Of a DNA stretch of 64,000 nucleotides, positions 53,148 to 61,609 are shown piece by piece. The notes under the pieces were generated by a model. The model worked only from the letters and a program-made list of their open reading frames with translations, did not search any database and was not told where the DNA came from. Source of the stretch: Thermopolyspora sp040678635 (lineage in GTDB: Bacteria > Actinomycetota > Actinomycetes > Streptosporangiales > Streptosporangiaceae). Position numbers and translations under genes: made by a program. Every line of letters starts with the position of its first letter. Position 1 is the first letter of the stretch. The stretch is from positions 434,001-498,000 of the forward strand of contig NZ_JBFATZ010000006.1 of the NCBI RefSeq assembly GCF_040678635.1, read 5' to 3'.

Positions 53148-53401
53148 GTCGCCCGCGCCTCCTCCCCGCCCTCGCCCCCGCCCTCGCGACCGGGCCCGAC
53201 CGGCCGGGCGCCGCGGGGTACGCGCGTCGGCGCGGTTGCCGACGTCACAGGCGACCGGAGCGCGGTCGTGGCGGCGCCGGTACAGAGGATCTTGACATGC
53301 GGTCGGGTGATTTGTCCCGGCGACGAGGGAGGCAATCGATTCCGGTCGGCGCCAAAAAAATCAGATGAGCCACGACCGAGCGATATGTATGGTTGTCATC
53401 A

Positions 53402-53479
53402 GCCTCAGGTGCGAAGGCTCCGGTTACTTCTTTTACACTCAGGGAGAAAGCAAACCGGCGCCGCTCCGAACTCTGAGGC
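53402..53479 (+). ncRNA. Y-RNA-like RNA without tRNA module (unit 0)
   Basis: GCCTCAG (53402-53408) pairs with CTGAGGC (53473-53479). The next segment GTGCGAA is followed by GGCTCCGG (53416-53423), which pairs with CCGGCGCC (53456-53463) except at the fourth position, the same mismatch position as in units 1 and 2. The interior is a short U/A-rich loop with no tRNA-like arms. The 5' element GTGCGAAGGC resembles the Ro-binding strand of Y RNAs (GUCCGAAGGU). Confidence 0.7.
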
Positions 53480-53502
53480 GTCCGACAATCGAATAAACTC
53501 TT

Positions 53503-53636
53503 CCCGGTGCGAAGGCAGCGGATACTTCGGCTACAGATGGTCGCGGGTTCAAATCCCGCCCATCCGTCAGCGGGCGGTAGCTCAGCGTGGATAGAGCGTC
53601 TGTCTAAAAAAGCCCGCCGCCGACCCCGACCTCGGG
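53503..53636 (+). ncRNA. Y-RNA-like RNA with permuted tRNA module (unit 1)
   Basis: The Ro-type stem is CCCGG (53503-53507) with CCTCGGG at the 3' end and GGCAGCGG (53514-53521) with CCGCCGCC (53614-53621), one conserved A-C mismatch. Inside is a circularly permuted tRNA: ACAGA/TCTGT stem (53533-53537 with 53599-53603), T-arm GCGGG-TTCAAAT-CCCGC (53543-53559), acceptor CCATCCG/CGGGCGG closed by a TCAG loop (53560-53577), two bases TA, and D-arm GCTC/GAGC (53580-53597). T-arm before D-arm rules out an ordinary tRNA and matches the YrlA type of bacterial Y RNA. Confidence 0.85.
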
Positions 53637-53661
53637 AAGAGGCATAACAGAATACGCACCT

Positions 53662-53765
53662 CCCGGTGCGCGGACAGCGGTTACTTCGGGGTTCGATTCC
53701 GCGCAGGCCCACCACACGGGCCTGGTGCCCGATGGACGGGCGTCCGCCGTCACTTCGATCTCGGG
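53662..53765 (+). ncRNA. Y-RNA-like RNA with permuted tRNA module (unit 2)
   Basis: The Ro-type stem is CCCGG (53662-53666) with CTCGGG at the end (53760-53765) and GACAGCGG (53673-53680) with CCGCCGTC (53744-53751), again with an A-C mismatch. The T-loop TTCGATT (53692-53698) has five-base flanks with one mismatch. The acceptor CAGGCCC/GGGCCTG (53704-53724) is a perfect seven-base helix with an ACCACAC loop, followed by GT and a short D-arm GCCCG-ATGGA-CGGGC (53727-53741). It is more compact than unit 1: the Y stem directly replaces the anticodon stem. Confidence 0.85.
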
Positions 53766-53788
53766 AGGGGATGCCACCATGGGAGACC

Positions 53789-53915
53789 GCCCGGTGCGCA
53801 GGCGAGGCCTACTTCTCACTGGTAATGAGATGTTATCGGTTCGAATCCGGTCACGGGCTCTCCTGCCCGTGTAGCTCAATGGCAGAGCAGCGGCTTCACC
53901 GCTTCGACCTCGGGC
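53789..53915 (+). ncRNA. Y-RNA-like RNA with permuted tRNA module (unit 3)
   Basis: GCCCGG (53789-53794) closes with CTCGGGC (53909-53915); GGCGAGGCC (53801-53809) pairs with GGCTTCACC (53892-53900) with one mismatch. The module has a long-variable-arm-like hairpin TCTCA/TGAGA (53814-53830), T-arm ATCGG-TTCGAAT-CCGGT (53835-53851), perfect acceptor CACGGGC/GCCCGTG with a six-base loop (53852-53871), then TA and D-arm GCTC/GAGC (53874-53888). It ends 71 bases before the Ro60 start. Confidence 0.85.
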
Positions 53916-53986
53916 GTTCTTCCATGGGCGGGGGCCTCCTCTCGACCATTTCCACTACGACCGGCAGAAGGGGGGCTTCGTCAGTC

Positions 53987-55570
53987 ATGGCAAAGTTCAA
54001 CAAGCTTTTCAAGCGGGCATCGGTGTCCAGCCCTGTCACGACCGAAACGGTCGCGTCCGGCCGCACCCATGAGGGCGCCCCCGGCTACGCGCGCGACGTC
54101 AAGAGCGAGCTTTTCCTGCTGGCGGTGTCGAACATGGTCGGCGAGGACACCTTTTACGAGAAGGCACGGGACCGCGACGAGCGCTTCCGCCGCCTGGTCC
54201 ACCAGGTGGCCGTGGAGGACGTCGAGTGGCTCGCCGACTTCCTCCCGTGGCTGCGCGGCACCGCGAACATGCGCACCGCGCCGATCGTCGCCGCCCTCGA
54301 GGCGGTCGCGGCCCGGCTCACCGCCGGCCTGAACGGCGCGAACCGCCGGCTCGTGGCGTCCGTCCTGCAGCGCGCCGACGAGCCGGGCGAGGCCCTGGCG
54401 TACTGGACGGCGAACCACGGCCGCGCCCTGCCCAAGCCGATCAAGCGCGGCGTCGCGGACGCGGTCCGCCGCCTCTACACCGAGCGCTCGCTCGCCAAGT
54501 ACGACGGCGACACCCGCGGCTTCCGCTTCGGCGACGTGATCGACCTGGTCCACCCGGCCCCGGCCCCCGACAAGCCGTGGCAGGGCGAGCTGTTCGAGCA
54601 CGCCCTCGACCGCCGCCACGAGCGCGACAAGCCCGTCCCGGAGCGCCTGCGCGTCCTGCGCGAGCGCGCGTCCCTGATGGCGCTGCCGCGCGAGTCCCGC
54701 CGCGCGGCCCTCGCCGACGTGGACCGGCTCACCCGCGCCGGCATCACCTGGGAGGCCCTCGCCGGCTGGCTCCAGAGCCCGATGGACGCCGAGGCGTGGA
54801 CCGCGGTCATCCCGTCGATGGGCTACATGGCGCTTCTCCGCAACCTGCGCAACTTCGACCAGGCAGGCGTCCCGGACGAAGTGGCCGAGCGGATCGCGGC
54901 CAAGCTCGCCGACCCCGACGAGGTGGCACGCTCGCGCCAGCTCCCGTTCCGCTTCTACTCGGCCTTCCGCACCGCCCCGTCGCCGCGGTGGGGACACGCA
55001 CTGGACAGGGCACTGACCCTGGCGACCGGCAACCTGCCGGCGTTCAAGGGCCGCACCCTGGTCCTGGTCGACACCTCGGCGTCGATGTCCACCGGCACGG
55101 TCTCGGCGCGCTCGACGGTCACGCCGGTGCAGGCCGCCGCCCTGTTCGGCGTCGCCCTGGCGGCCCGCGGCGCGAGCGTGGACCTGTACGGCTTCGCCGA
55201 CGGCGTCTTCGCGCACCGCATCCGCACGGGCGCCTCGGTGCTGAAGGAGATCGACCGGTTCTGCAAGCGCATCGGCGAGGTGGGCCACGGCACCCAGATC
55301 GCCGACTCGCTCCGCCGCACGTACAACAACCACGACCGCGTCGTCATCATGTCCGACATGCAGACCATGACCGGCTACTACAACCGCGAGGTCACCGACG
55401 CGGTCCCGGCCCACATCCCGATCTACGGCTACAACCTCGTCGGCTACCGCCACGCGGCGATGCCGACCGGCTCGCGCAACCGCCACGAGTTCGGCGGCTT
55501 CTCCGACGCCTCGTTCCGCCTGATCCCCCTGCTGGAGGCGGGCGCGAACGCGACGTGGCCGTGGCTGTGA
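53987..55570 (+). CDS. Ro60/TROVE domain RNA-binding protein (Rsr-like)
   Basis: A 527-residue orthologue of Ro60/Rsr. It has a ring-forming TROVE domain of helical repeats (about residues 15-350: GAPGYARDVKSELFLLAVSNMVGEDTFYE at the start, LRNLRNF near 285) and a C-terminal von Willebrand A domain with a metal site DTSASMS near 362 and a second motif MSDMQT near 460. Ro proteins bind misfolded RNA in the central hole and Y RNA on the outer face, and in bacteria can gate exonuclease access. ATG 53987 is preceded by AGAAGGGGGG. Four Y-RNA-like genes lie just upstream on the same strand, supporting a joint ribonucleoprotein. No RtcB or PNPase gene is adjacent. Confidence 0.95.
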   Translation: MAKFNKLFKRASVSSPVTTETVASGRTHEGAPGYARDVKSELFLLAVSNMVGEDTFYEKARDRDERFRRLVHQVAVEDVEWLADFLPWLRGTANMRTAPIVAALEAVAARLTAGLNGANRRLVASVLQRADEPGEALAYWTANHGRALPKPIKRGVADAVRRLYTERSLAKYDGDTRGFRFGDVIDLVHPAPAPDKPWQGELFEHALDRRHERDKPVPERLRVLRERASLMALPRESRRAALADVDRLTRAGITWEALAGWLQSPMDAEAWTAVIPSMGYMALLRNLRNFDQAGVPDEVAERIAAKLADPDEVARSRQLPFRFYSAFRTAPSPRWGHALDRALTLATGNLPAFKGRTLVLVDTSASMSTGTVSARSTVTPVQAAALFGVALAARGASVDLYGFADGVFAHRIRTGASVLKEIDRFCKRIGEVGHGTQIADSLRRTYNNHDRVVIMSDMQTMTGYYNREVTDAVPAHIPIYGYNLVGYRHAAMPTGSRNRHEFGGFSDASFRLIPLLEAGANATWPWL

Positions 55571-55667
55571 CCACGATCGCCGACACAGGACGTGCCCGAT
55601 AGGTCGTGGCCGTGGCAGCGCCACGACCAGGTCGCAGGCGGCCCGGGAAGGGCGGCACCTGCCATGC

Positions 55668-55700
55668 GGGAGTGGGAGGGGGTGATCCCCTCCCACTCCC
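55668..55700. terminator. Perfect 14-bp hairpin between converging genes
   Basis: GGGAGTGGGAGGGG (55668-55681) pairs perfectly with CCCCTCCCACTCCC (55687-55700) around a GTGAT loop. It lies between the Ro60 and CoxG-like genes and can serve both directions. Confidence 0.85.
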
Positions 55701-55754
55701 TTCTGCTTACCACCGCAGGGCGTGAACACGTCACAGGCCGTCGCGGTCCGGGGG

Positions 55755-56477
55755 TTACCTGCCGGCCCACCAGATGATGACGCCGATGAGTACGGCGAGG
55801 GCCGCGACCAGGGGGATTGCGCGTTTCGCGACGCTGCCGCGGGCCAGCGCGAGCAGGTCGAGGGCCTCGGCCTCCGAGGCGGGTGAGGCGGAGGCGGGTG
55901 CGCCGTCGAGGCGGCGCGGGCCGTCCGGGGCCGGGTCGGGGGTTTGGGGGGTTTCGGCGGTTTGGCCGGGGGTTGGGGCGGCGGCCGCCACCGGAGCCGG
56001 GGCGTCGGCGGCGCTGAGGCTGCTGGCGAGGCTGTCGGCGAGGTTGGCGGCGAGGTTGGCGGCGAAGCGGTCGAGGATCTTGTTTCCGATCTCGGCGATC
56101 ATGCCGCGGCCGAACTGGGCGGGGCGGCCGGTGATGGCGAGGTCGGTGACGAGGGTGCAGGTGGTCCGACCGGGGGCGGACTCGTGGAGGGCGGCGGTCA
56201 CCTGGGCGCGGGCGGTGCCGTTGCCCTTGACGTCGGTGCCCGCGGCGTCGATGACGACGCGATGCGCGGCGTCGTCGCGTTCGGTGAACCGGGCGGTGCC
56301 CTTGTAGTTGAGGAGCACGGGGCCGAGTTTCACCTTCACCGCGCCCGCGACGGTGTCGCCGTCGAAGGAGGTCAGGGTGGCGCCCGGGAAGCAGGGCGCG
56401 ATTCGTGAGACGTCGAGCAGCACCTCCCAGGCGCGGCTCACCTCGGTGGGGATGGTGAATTCCTGCTCCAGTTTCAT
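55755..56477 (-). CDS. CoxG-like SRPBCC protein with membrane tail
   Basis: A 240-residue protein of the CO-dehydrogenase subunit G (CoxG) family. Residues 1-150 form an SRPBCC fold (MKLEQEFTIPTEVSRAWEVL, RIAPCFPGATLTS, GTARFTERDDAAHRVVI, DLAITGRPAQFGRGMI). A Pro/Ala linker follows, then a single membrane span at about 215-235. CoxG of aerobic CO oxidisers recruits the dehydrogenase to the membrane, and CoxG proteins also occur with other molybdenum hydroxylases. No coxMSL genes are in the window, so the partner is unknown. It diverges from hyuA with IclR-type operators between. Confidence 0.85.
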   Translation of the reverse strand: MKLEQEFTIPTEVSRAWEVLLDVSRIAPCFPGATLTSFDGDTVAGAVKVKLGPVLLNYKGTARFTERDDAAHRVVIDAAGTDVKGNGTARAQVTAALHESAPGRTTCTLVTDLAITGRPAQFGRGMIAEIGNKILDRFAANLAANLADSLASSLSAADAPAPVAAAAPTPGQTAETPQTPDPAPDGPRRLDGAPASASPASEAEALDLLALARGSVAKRAIPLVAALAVLIGVIIWWAGR

Positions 56478-56532
56478 GCGTTTCTCCCGGTGCCGGCGAC
56501 GGCCGCGACGCGGTCCGCTCATCAGATATGAC

Positions 56533-56547
56533 ATCCGCTCAGCGGAT
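56533..56547. promoter_or_regulatory. IclR-type operator 1
   Basis: ATCCGC-TCA-GCGGAT is a perfect 15-base palindrome in the coxG-like/hyuA divergent region, of the kind bound by IclR-family regulators (TCCGCnnnGCGGA core). Confidence 0.65.
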
Positions 56548-56581
56548 CGCCTGATGCTGAAGGTCCGTGGTGAGAGGCCCG

Positions 56582-56611
56582 TTGACATCGTGCTGAGCCT
56601 GTAGCTACCGT
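56582..56611 (+). promoter_or_regulatory. hyuA promoter
   Basis: TTGACA (56582-56587) and TACCGT (56606-56611) are separated by 18 bases and lie between the two IclR-type palindromes. Transcription would begin near 56618, just before the second operator. Confidence 0.5.
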
Positions 56612-56629
56612 CCTCTCAGTGGATATCAT

Positions 56630-56644
56630 GTCCGCCTAGCGGAC
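56630..56644. promoter_or_regulatory. IclR-type operator 2
   Basis: GTCCGC-CTA-GCGGAC, perfect arms, lies 20 bases before the hyuA start and just after the predicted transcription start, a repressing position. Confidence 0.65.
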
Positions 56645-56663
56645 AAGAGTCAATAGGAGAGCC

Positions 56664-58742
56664 GTGGCCGGTACGTTGCGCGTCTCGGTGGACACCGGAG
56701 GCACGTTCACCGACGTGATCGGGATCGACGGGGTGAGCGGCGCCGTTCACGTCGTCAAGACACCAAGTGATCGAGAGGACCCCAGCCGGGCGCTGCTCAC
56801 CGGCGTCGGCAAGGTCCTCACCCTCGCCGGATCCGACTTCGACGCTGTCGAGATGGTCGTGCACGGCACGACGACGGCGACCAACGCCGTCCTGGAACAC
56901 GAATTCGAAGGCATCGGCCTGCTCGTCACCGAGGGGTTCCGCCATCTGCTGGAGATCGCCCGGCAGTCGGTCCCCGACGGGTACGGCAACAGCTTCTTCT
57001 GGGTGAAGCCGCCGCGGATCGTCCCGCTGCACCTGGTCCGCGAGGTGCCCGAACGACTCACCTACGACGGCCGCGTGCACCGCCCGCTCGACGAGGAGGC
57101 GGTGCTCCGCGCCGCCGACGACCTGGTCGCCCGCGGGGTCACCCGGCTCGGCGTGTGCCTGCTGCACTCCTACGCCAACCCGGTGCACGAGCGGCGCATC
57201 GGCGAGTTGCTCGCCGAGGCCCACCCCGACCTGTTCGTCTCGCTGTCCAGCACGGTCCTGCCCGAGTACCGCGAGTACGAGCGCGCCATGACGACCCTGC
57301 TCGACGCCATGGTCAAGCCGTACTGCCGGACCTATCTGGATCGCGCCCACCGGCGGCTACGGGAACGGTCCGGCGACCTGCCGTTCCTGATCATGCAGTC
57401 GAACGGCGGCGTGGTCAGCGCCCGCGCCGCCGGGGACAAGCCCGTCACCATGCTGCTGTCGGGCCCGGCCGGCGGCGTGCTCGGCGCGATCGAGGCGGCG
57501 CGGGCCGCCGAGCTCCGCGACATCATCACCCTCGACGTGGGCGGCACCTCCACCGACGTCGCCCTCATCGAGGACCTCACCGTACGGCTCACCAATGAGA
57601 TGGTGATCGAGAACTATCCGGTGAAGGTCCCGATGATCGACATCGCGACCGTGGGCACCGGCGGCGGCTCGCTCGCCTGGGTCGGTCCCAACGGCGCGCT
57701 CAAGGTCGGGCCGAAGAGCGCGGGCGCGGTGCCCGGGCCGATCTGCTACGGGCGGGGCGGCGACCGGCCGACCGTGACCGACGCGGCCGTCATCCTCGGC
57801 CGGCTCCCCACCGCGCTCGTCGGCGGCGACCTCGCGCTCGACGTCGACTCCGCGCGGGCGGCGTTCGAGGAATTCGGCTCGAACTGGAGGCTGAGCGCCG
57901 AGGAGGCGGCGGCCGGCGTGCTCGAGGTCGCCGTCGCCGGGCAGGTCGCCGGGATCCGGCAGGTGTCCACGCTGAAGGGACGCGACCCCGGCGGGTACAC
58001 GCTGGTCGCGTTCGGCGGCGCGGGTCCGCTGCTCGCCGCCGAGGTCGCCGACTTCCTCGGCATGCGGACCGTGCTCGTGCCGCCCAACCCGGGCAACCTG
58101 TCGGCGTTCGGCCTCCAGGTGACCGACGTCAAGCGCGACTACGTGCGCACCTTCGTCCAGCTCGTGCCGGGCGCGGAGAAGGCCCGCGCCCAGGTCGCCG
58201 GCGCGGTCGCGGACGTCTGGGCCGAGCTGGAGGAGGCGGGCCGCAAGGAGCTCGCCGACGAGGGGGTCAAGGCGGCCCGCGTGGAGGTGGTGCGCGGCGC
58301 CGACGTCCGGTACGTCGGTGAGGGCTACGAGGTCTCGATCACGCTGCCGTCCGGCCCGTCCGGCGCCGAGGCGCTCGACGCGGTCGCGGCGGCGTTCCAC
58401 GCCGAGCACCACCGGGTCTACGGCTTCTCCTACGAGGGGCGGCAGGACATAGAGATCGTGAACCTGCGGGTGCAGGCGATCGGCCAGCTGCACCGTCCCG
58501 CGTTCGCCTCGATCCCCGCCGCGCAGGGCGCGCCCGAGGCGGCCTCGCGCCGCCCGGTGTACTGGCGCGGCGAGGGCCGGCGGGAGTGCGAGGTGTACCG
58601 CAGGGACGCCCTCGGCTCGGGCGCCGTCGTCCAGGGGCCCTGCGTCGTCGAGGAGTACGGCGCGACGACGGTGGTGCCCGACGACTGGTCGGCGACGGTG
58701 GACGGGTTCGGCAATCTGATCATGAGAAGGCGGTCGGCATGA
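56664..58742 (+). CDS. hyuA: Hydantoinase/oxoprolinase subunit A
   Basis: A 692-residue ATP-binding subunit of the HyuA/acetone-carboxylase-beta family. The N-terminal phosphate motif VSVDTGGTFTDVIGID begins near residue 7; VHGTTTATNAVLE near 71, LLSGPAGGVLGAIEAA near 268 and ITLDVGGTSTDVALI near 290 are all family hallmarks. With HyuB it hydrolyses (or carboxylates) a cyclic or ketone substrate using ATP. GTG 56664 has AGGAG at 56655-56659. It overlaps hyuB by four bases and is probably under IclR control. The substrate is not identifiable from sequence. Confidence 0.92.
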   Translation: MAGTLRVSVDTGGTFTDVIGIDGVSGAVHVVKTPSDREDPSRALLTGVGKVLTLAGSDFDAVEMVVHGTTTATNAVLEHEFEGIGLLVTEGFRHLLEIARQSVPDGYGNSFFWVKPPRIVPLHLVREVPERLTYDGRVHRPLDEEAVLRAADDLVARGVTRLGVCLLHSYANPVHERRIGELLAEAHPDLFVSLSSTVLPEYREYERAMTTLLDAMVKPYCRTYLDRAHRRLRERSGDLPFLIMQSNGGVVSARAAGDKPVTMLLSGPAGGVLGAIEAARAAELRDIITLDVGGTSTDVALIEDLTVRLTNEMVIENYPVKVPMIDIATVGTGGGSLAWVGPNGALKVGPKSAGAVPGPICYGRGGDRPTVTDAAVILGRLPTALVGGDLALDVDSARAAFEEFGSNWRLSAEEAAAGVLEVAVAGQVAGIRQVSTLKGRDPGGYTLVAFGGAGPLLAAEVADFLGMRTVLVPPNPGNLSAFGLQVTDVKRDYVRTFVQLVPGAEKARAQVAGAVADVWAELEEAGRKELADEGVKAARVEVVRGADVRYVGEGYEVSITLPSGPSGAEALDAVAAAFHAEHHRVYGFSYEGRQDIEIVNLRVQAIGQLHRPAFASIPAAQGAPEAASRRPVYWRGEGRRECEVYRRDALGSGAVVQGPCVVEEYGATTVVPDDWSATVDGFGNLIMRRRSA

Positions 58743-60637
58743 CATCCCCCCTTGGACCCATCGAACTCGAGGTCATCACCGGAACGATCCGCTCGGCCGA
58801 GGTGGAGATCGAGGCGGCGGTGGAGCGGGCGGCCCGCTCCCCCATGATCCGCGACCAGCACGACTACCGGGTGGGCCTGTACGACGCGCGCGGCCGCAAG
58901 CTCACAGGCCGCTCGTACGGCTCGCTGGTGGAGCCGATCTTCGAGTTCTTCGGCGACGACATCAACCCGGGCGACGTGTTCTTCTGGAACGATCCGTACA
59001 ACAGCGCGGGCTCCTGCGGCCACATCCCCGACCTGTGCACCACGGTGCCGATCTTCTACGGCGAGCGCCTGCTCGGCTTCGCCCAGGTGTTCGGGCACCA
59101 CGACGACGTGGGCGGGTGCGTGCCGGGCAGCCTGCCGGTCCAGGTGCGCGACCAGTGGGGCGAGGGCCTGGTGGTGCCGCCGATCCGGCTCTACCACAAG
59201 GGCGTGCTCGACGAGCAGGCGTTCCGGATCATCGAGCGGAACTCCCGGCTCCCCGAGCATCTGCGCGGCGACCTGGACTCGGAGATCGGCGCCTGCCGGC
59301 TCGGCTCGCGCCGGCTGATCGAGCTCGCCGACCGGTACGGCGTGGAGGCGCTGGAGGGCGCGTTCGACGCGATCATCGAGAACTGCGCGGCGACGATCCG
59401 GTCCGAGCTGCTCCCCAAGATCGAAGACGGCGTGTACACGTTCGAGGACTACATCGAGTGCGACGGGTTCACCCGGAAGCTGTACGCGCTGCGCCTGACC
59501 ATGACCAAGACCCCCGAGAAGATCATCCTCGATTTCACCGGCACCGATCCGGAGGCCGAGGGCCCGATCAACTGGGCGATCGACTACTGCGAGGGGCGTT
59601 TCGTCCGCAAGTGGATGGGGCCGGTGCTGCGGTGCCTCGCCGACTCGCCGGAGCGCGCCGCCGAGATCGACATCAACGAGGGCGTGCTCGACGTCATCGA
59701 CGTGGTGTTCCCGGAGAAGGGCACGCTGGTCACCCCGCACTTCGGCCGCCCCACCGGTCTGCGGTTCTTCATCCTGATCCGGTCGCTGGGCGTGTTCGCC
59801 GGGGCGCTCGCCAAGGCGACGGGGGGCCGGATGCCCGCCGACCACGAGACGATCCGCATCTGGGGCCTGCACAGCCGGGAGGCGGACGGACGGCTGAGCC
59901 TGTTCCGCGAGGTGCTCGGCGGCGGCGGCCCGGGACGGCCGTGGGCCGACGGCAGCGACGTGGTGCACATCGTGCCGAACTCCCGCAACCTGCCCGCCGA
60001 GTTCTCCGAGCAGCGCTACCCGGTCATGGTCGAACGGCTCGCGCTGCGCACCGACTCCGCGGGCGCGGGCCGCCGCCGCGGCGGGTTCGGCTACGACAAG
60101 CGGGTCAGGGTGCTGCGCGACTCGATGCTGCTGTCCAACGCCGACCGCTCCGAGCTCTCCCCCTACGGCGTCAACGGCGGCCTCGCCGGCCGGCCGTACG
60201 GGGTCTCGATCGAGGACGCCGACGGGAACGTGCGCTCGCTGCCCGGCATGGTGGACGACGTGCCGGTGCGGGCCGGCGACGTGGTGCGGCTGTGGACCTC
60301 CGGCGGGGGCGGCTGGGGCGACCCGCTGGAGCGGGAGCCCGAGCTGGTCGCCTACGACGTGCGCTGCGGCCTGGTGACCAGGCAGGCCGCCGAGGCCGAC
60401 TACGGGGTGATCCTCACCCCGGACGCCGGCGACGCGGACGCCACGGTCGACGTCGAGGCCACCGAGCGGCTGCGGGAGCGGCGGCGGCGGGACCGGGAGT
60501 CGCTGCCGATGTTCGACCGCGGCGAGTACTACCGGAAGGTGCGCAGCGACGGCGGGCTGGTCTGGCCGGAGGGGTGGAGCGACCCCGACGACTGGTCCGC
60601 GGCGCCGGCGGAGGCCGCGTCGACCGCCGCGACATGA
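58739..60637 (+). CDS. hyuB: Hydantoinase/oxoprolinase subunit B
   Basis: A 632-residue partner of HyuA. Family motifs: IELEVITGTIRSAEVEIEAA at the start, ARSPMIRDQHDY near 33, FFWNDPYNSAG near 81, FGHHDDVGGCVPGS near 118, LDFTGTDPEAEGPIN near 263 and GVNGGLAGRPYG near 480. It is translated from an ATGA overlap with hyuA. The C-terminal region (about 540-632) is longer than in minimal HyuB proteins. The reaction is inferred from the family only. Confidence 0.92.
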   Translation: MTSPLGPIELEVITGTIRSAEVEIEAAVERAARSPMIRDQHDYRVGLYDARGRKLTGRSYGSLVEPIFEFFGDDINPGDVFFWNDPYNSAGSCGHIPDLCTTVPIFYGERLLGFAQVFGHHDDVGGCVPGSLPVQVRDQWGEGLVVPPIRLYHKGVLDEQAFRIIERNSRLPEHLRGDLDSEIGACRLGSRRLIELADRYGVEALEGAFDAIIENCAATIRSELLPKIEDGVYTFEDYIECDGFTRKLYALRLTMTKTPEKIILDFTGTDPEAEGPINWAIDYCEGRFVRKWMGPVLRCLADSPERAAEIDINEGVLDVIDVVFPEKGTLVTPHFGRPTGLRFFILIRSLGVFAGALAKATGGRMPADHETIRIWGLHSREADGRLSLFREVLGGGGPGRPWADGSDVVHIVPNSRNLPAEFSEQRYPVMVERLALRTDSAGAGRRRGGFGYDKRVRVLRDSMLLSNADRSELSPYGVNGGLAGRPYGVSIEDADGNVRSLPGMVDDVPVRAGDVVRLWTSGGGGWGDPLEREPELVAYDVRCGLVTRQAAEADYGVILTPDAGDADATVDVEATERLRERRRRDRESLPMFDRGEYYRKVRSDGGLVWPEGWSDPDDWSAAPAEAASTAAT

Positions 60638-60775
60638 CCCGAGGGCGTTTCGCCGAGGCGGCACGGGGCCGGATGGTTCGGTCCCGTGCGCTGCCGCCGG
60701 GTGCGTACAATCACAAACGCTTGCCGGCCGCGGGATCGCGCGGCCGGGTTCCGGTGCCGGGGAAGTGGGGGAACC

Positions 60776-61609
60776 GTGACGCGACGCCGCAGTTCGGACG
60801 CGGGAGCGTCGTCGTCTGCGTCGCGCGCGAAGCCGAGGCTGCAGGGGGTGTCCCGCGCGCTGCGGGTGATGGAACTGCTCGCCCGGCGCCCGATGCGCGC
60901 CTCGGAGGCCGCCGAGGCGCTGGGCATGTCCTGGGCCACCCTGCACCGCACCCTCACCCAGCTCGAAGAGGACGAGTTCCTGGAGCGCGACGCGGGCGGG
61001 GTGTTCCGCATCGGCAAGCGCACCTGGCTGCTCGGCTCGACGTACCTGGTCGGGCACCGCCTGCTGGACCTGGCGATGCCGATGCTCTCCCGGGCCTCCC
61101 AGGACGCGCCGTTCGCGGTGTTCCAGCTCGTGGAGCGCAGCGAGGGCATGGCGGTCGTGCTGTACTCGCACGAGGCGCAGTCCGGTGAGATCATCACCCG
61201 GACCACGTACGGTTACCACTTCCCGCTGCACACCGGGTCCAAGGGGCACGTGCTGCTCGCGTACGCGCCCGAGGAGTTCATCGAGGACTACCTGAGCGGG
61301 AGCCTGGTGAGCCTCACGCCGAGCACGGTGACCGACCCCGACCGGTTGCGGGAGATCCTCGCGACCGTGCGCCGGCAGGGGTTCGCGCGCACCGTGGGCG
61401 ATGTGCAGACGTTCACCGGGTCGGTGTCGGCGCCGGTGTTCGACGCCGACGGCCAAGTGGTCGCGGCGGTGTGCGCGGTGGTGTCGCGGACGCATCTGGA
61501 CGAGGGTCCGCACGAGGCCGTCGTGGTCGACACCGTGCTGCGGCTGACGCAGGCGCTGTCGCTGGGGCTCGGCTGGCAGCCGATGCGCAACGCCGCGCCG
61601 CGTTCCTGA
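60776..61609 (+). CDS. IclR family transcriptional regulator
   Basis: A 277-residue regulator. The N-terminal winged helix (about 22-85, GVSRALRVMELLARRPMRASEAAEALGMSWATLHRTL) and a C-terminal IclR effector domain (LHTGSKGHVLLAYAPEEFIEDYL, SAPVFDADGQVVAAV) are clear. GTG 60776 follows GGGGGA. It lies between hyuAB and the ABC transporter genes on the same strand and likely controls both through the palindromes at 56533, 56630 and 61801. The effector could be the transported substrate or its breakdown product. Confidence 0.92.
   Translation: MTRRRSSDAGASSSASRAKPRLQGVSRALRVMELLARRPMRASEAAEALGMSWATLHRTLTQLEEDEFLERDAGGVFRIGKRTWLLGSTYLVGHRLLDLAMPMLSRASQDAPFAVFQLVERSEGMAVVLYSHEAQSGEIITRTTYGYHFPLHTGSKGHVLLAYAPEEFIEDYLSGSLVSLTPSTVTDPDRLREILATVRRQGFARTVGDVQTFTGSVSAPVFDADGQVVAAVCAVVSRTHLDEGPHEAVVVDTVLRLTQALSLGLGWQPMRNAAPRS

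Noticed and set aside
53541..53600. Apparent tRNA gene (T-arm and D-arm sequences)
   Set aside because: The arms are in permuted order, there is no anticodon arm in the right place and the element is enclosed by a Y-RNA stem; called as a Y-RNA-like module instead.
53666..53986. Upstream extension of the Ro60 reading frame
   Set aside because: The frame is open by chance across the Y-RNA units; the ribosome site and family N-terminus support ATG 53987.
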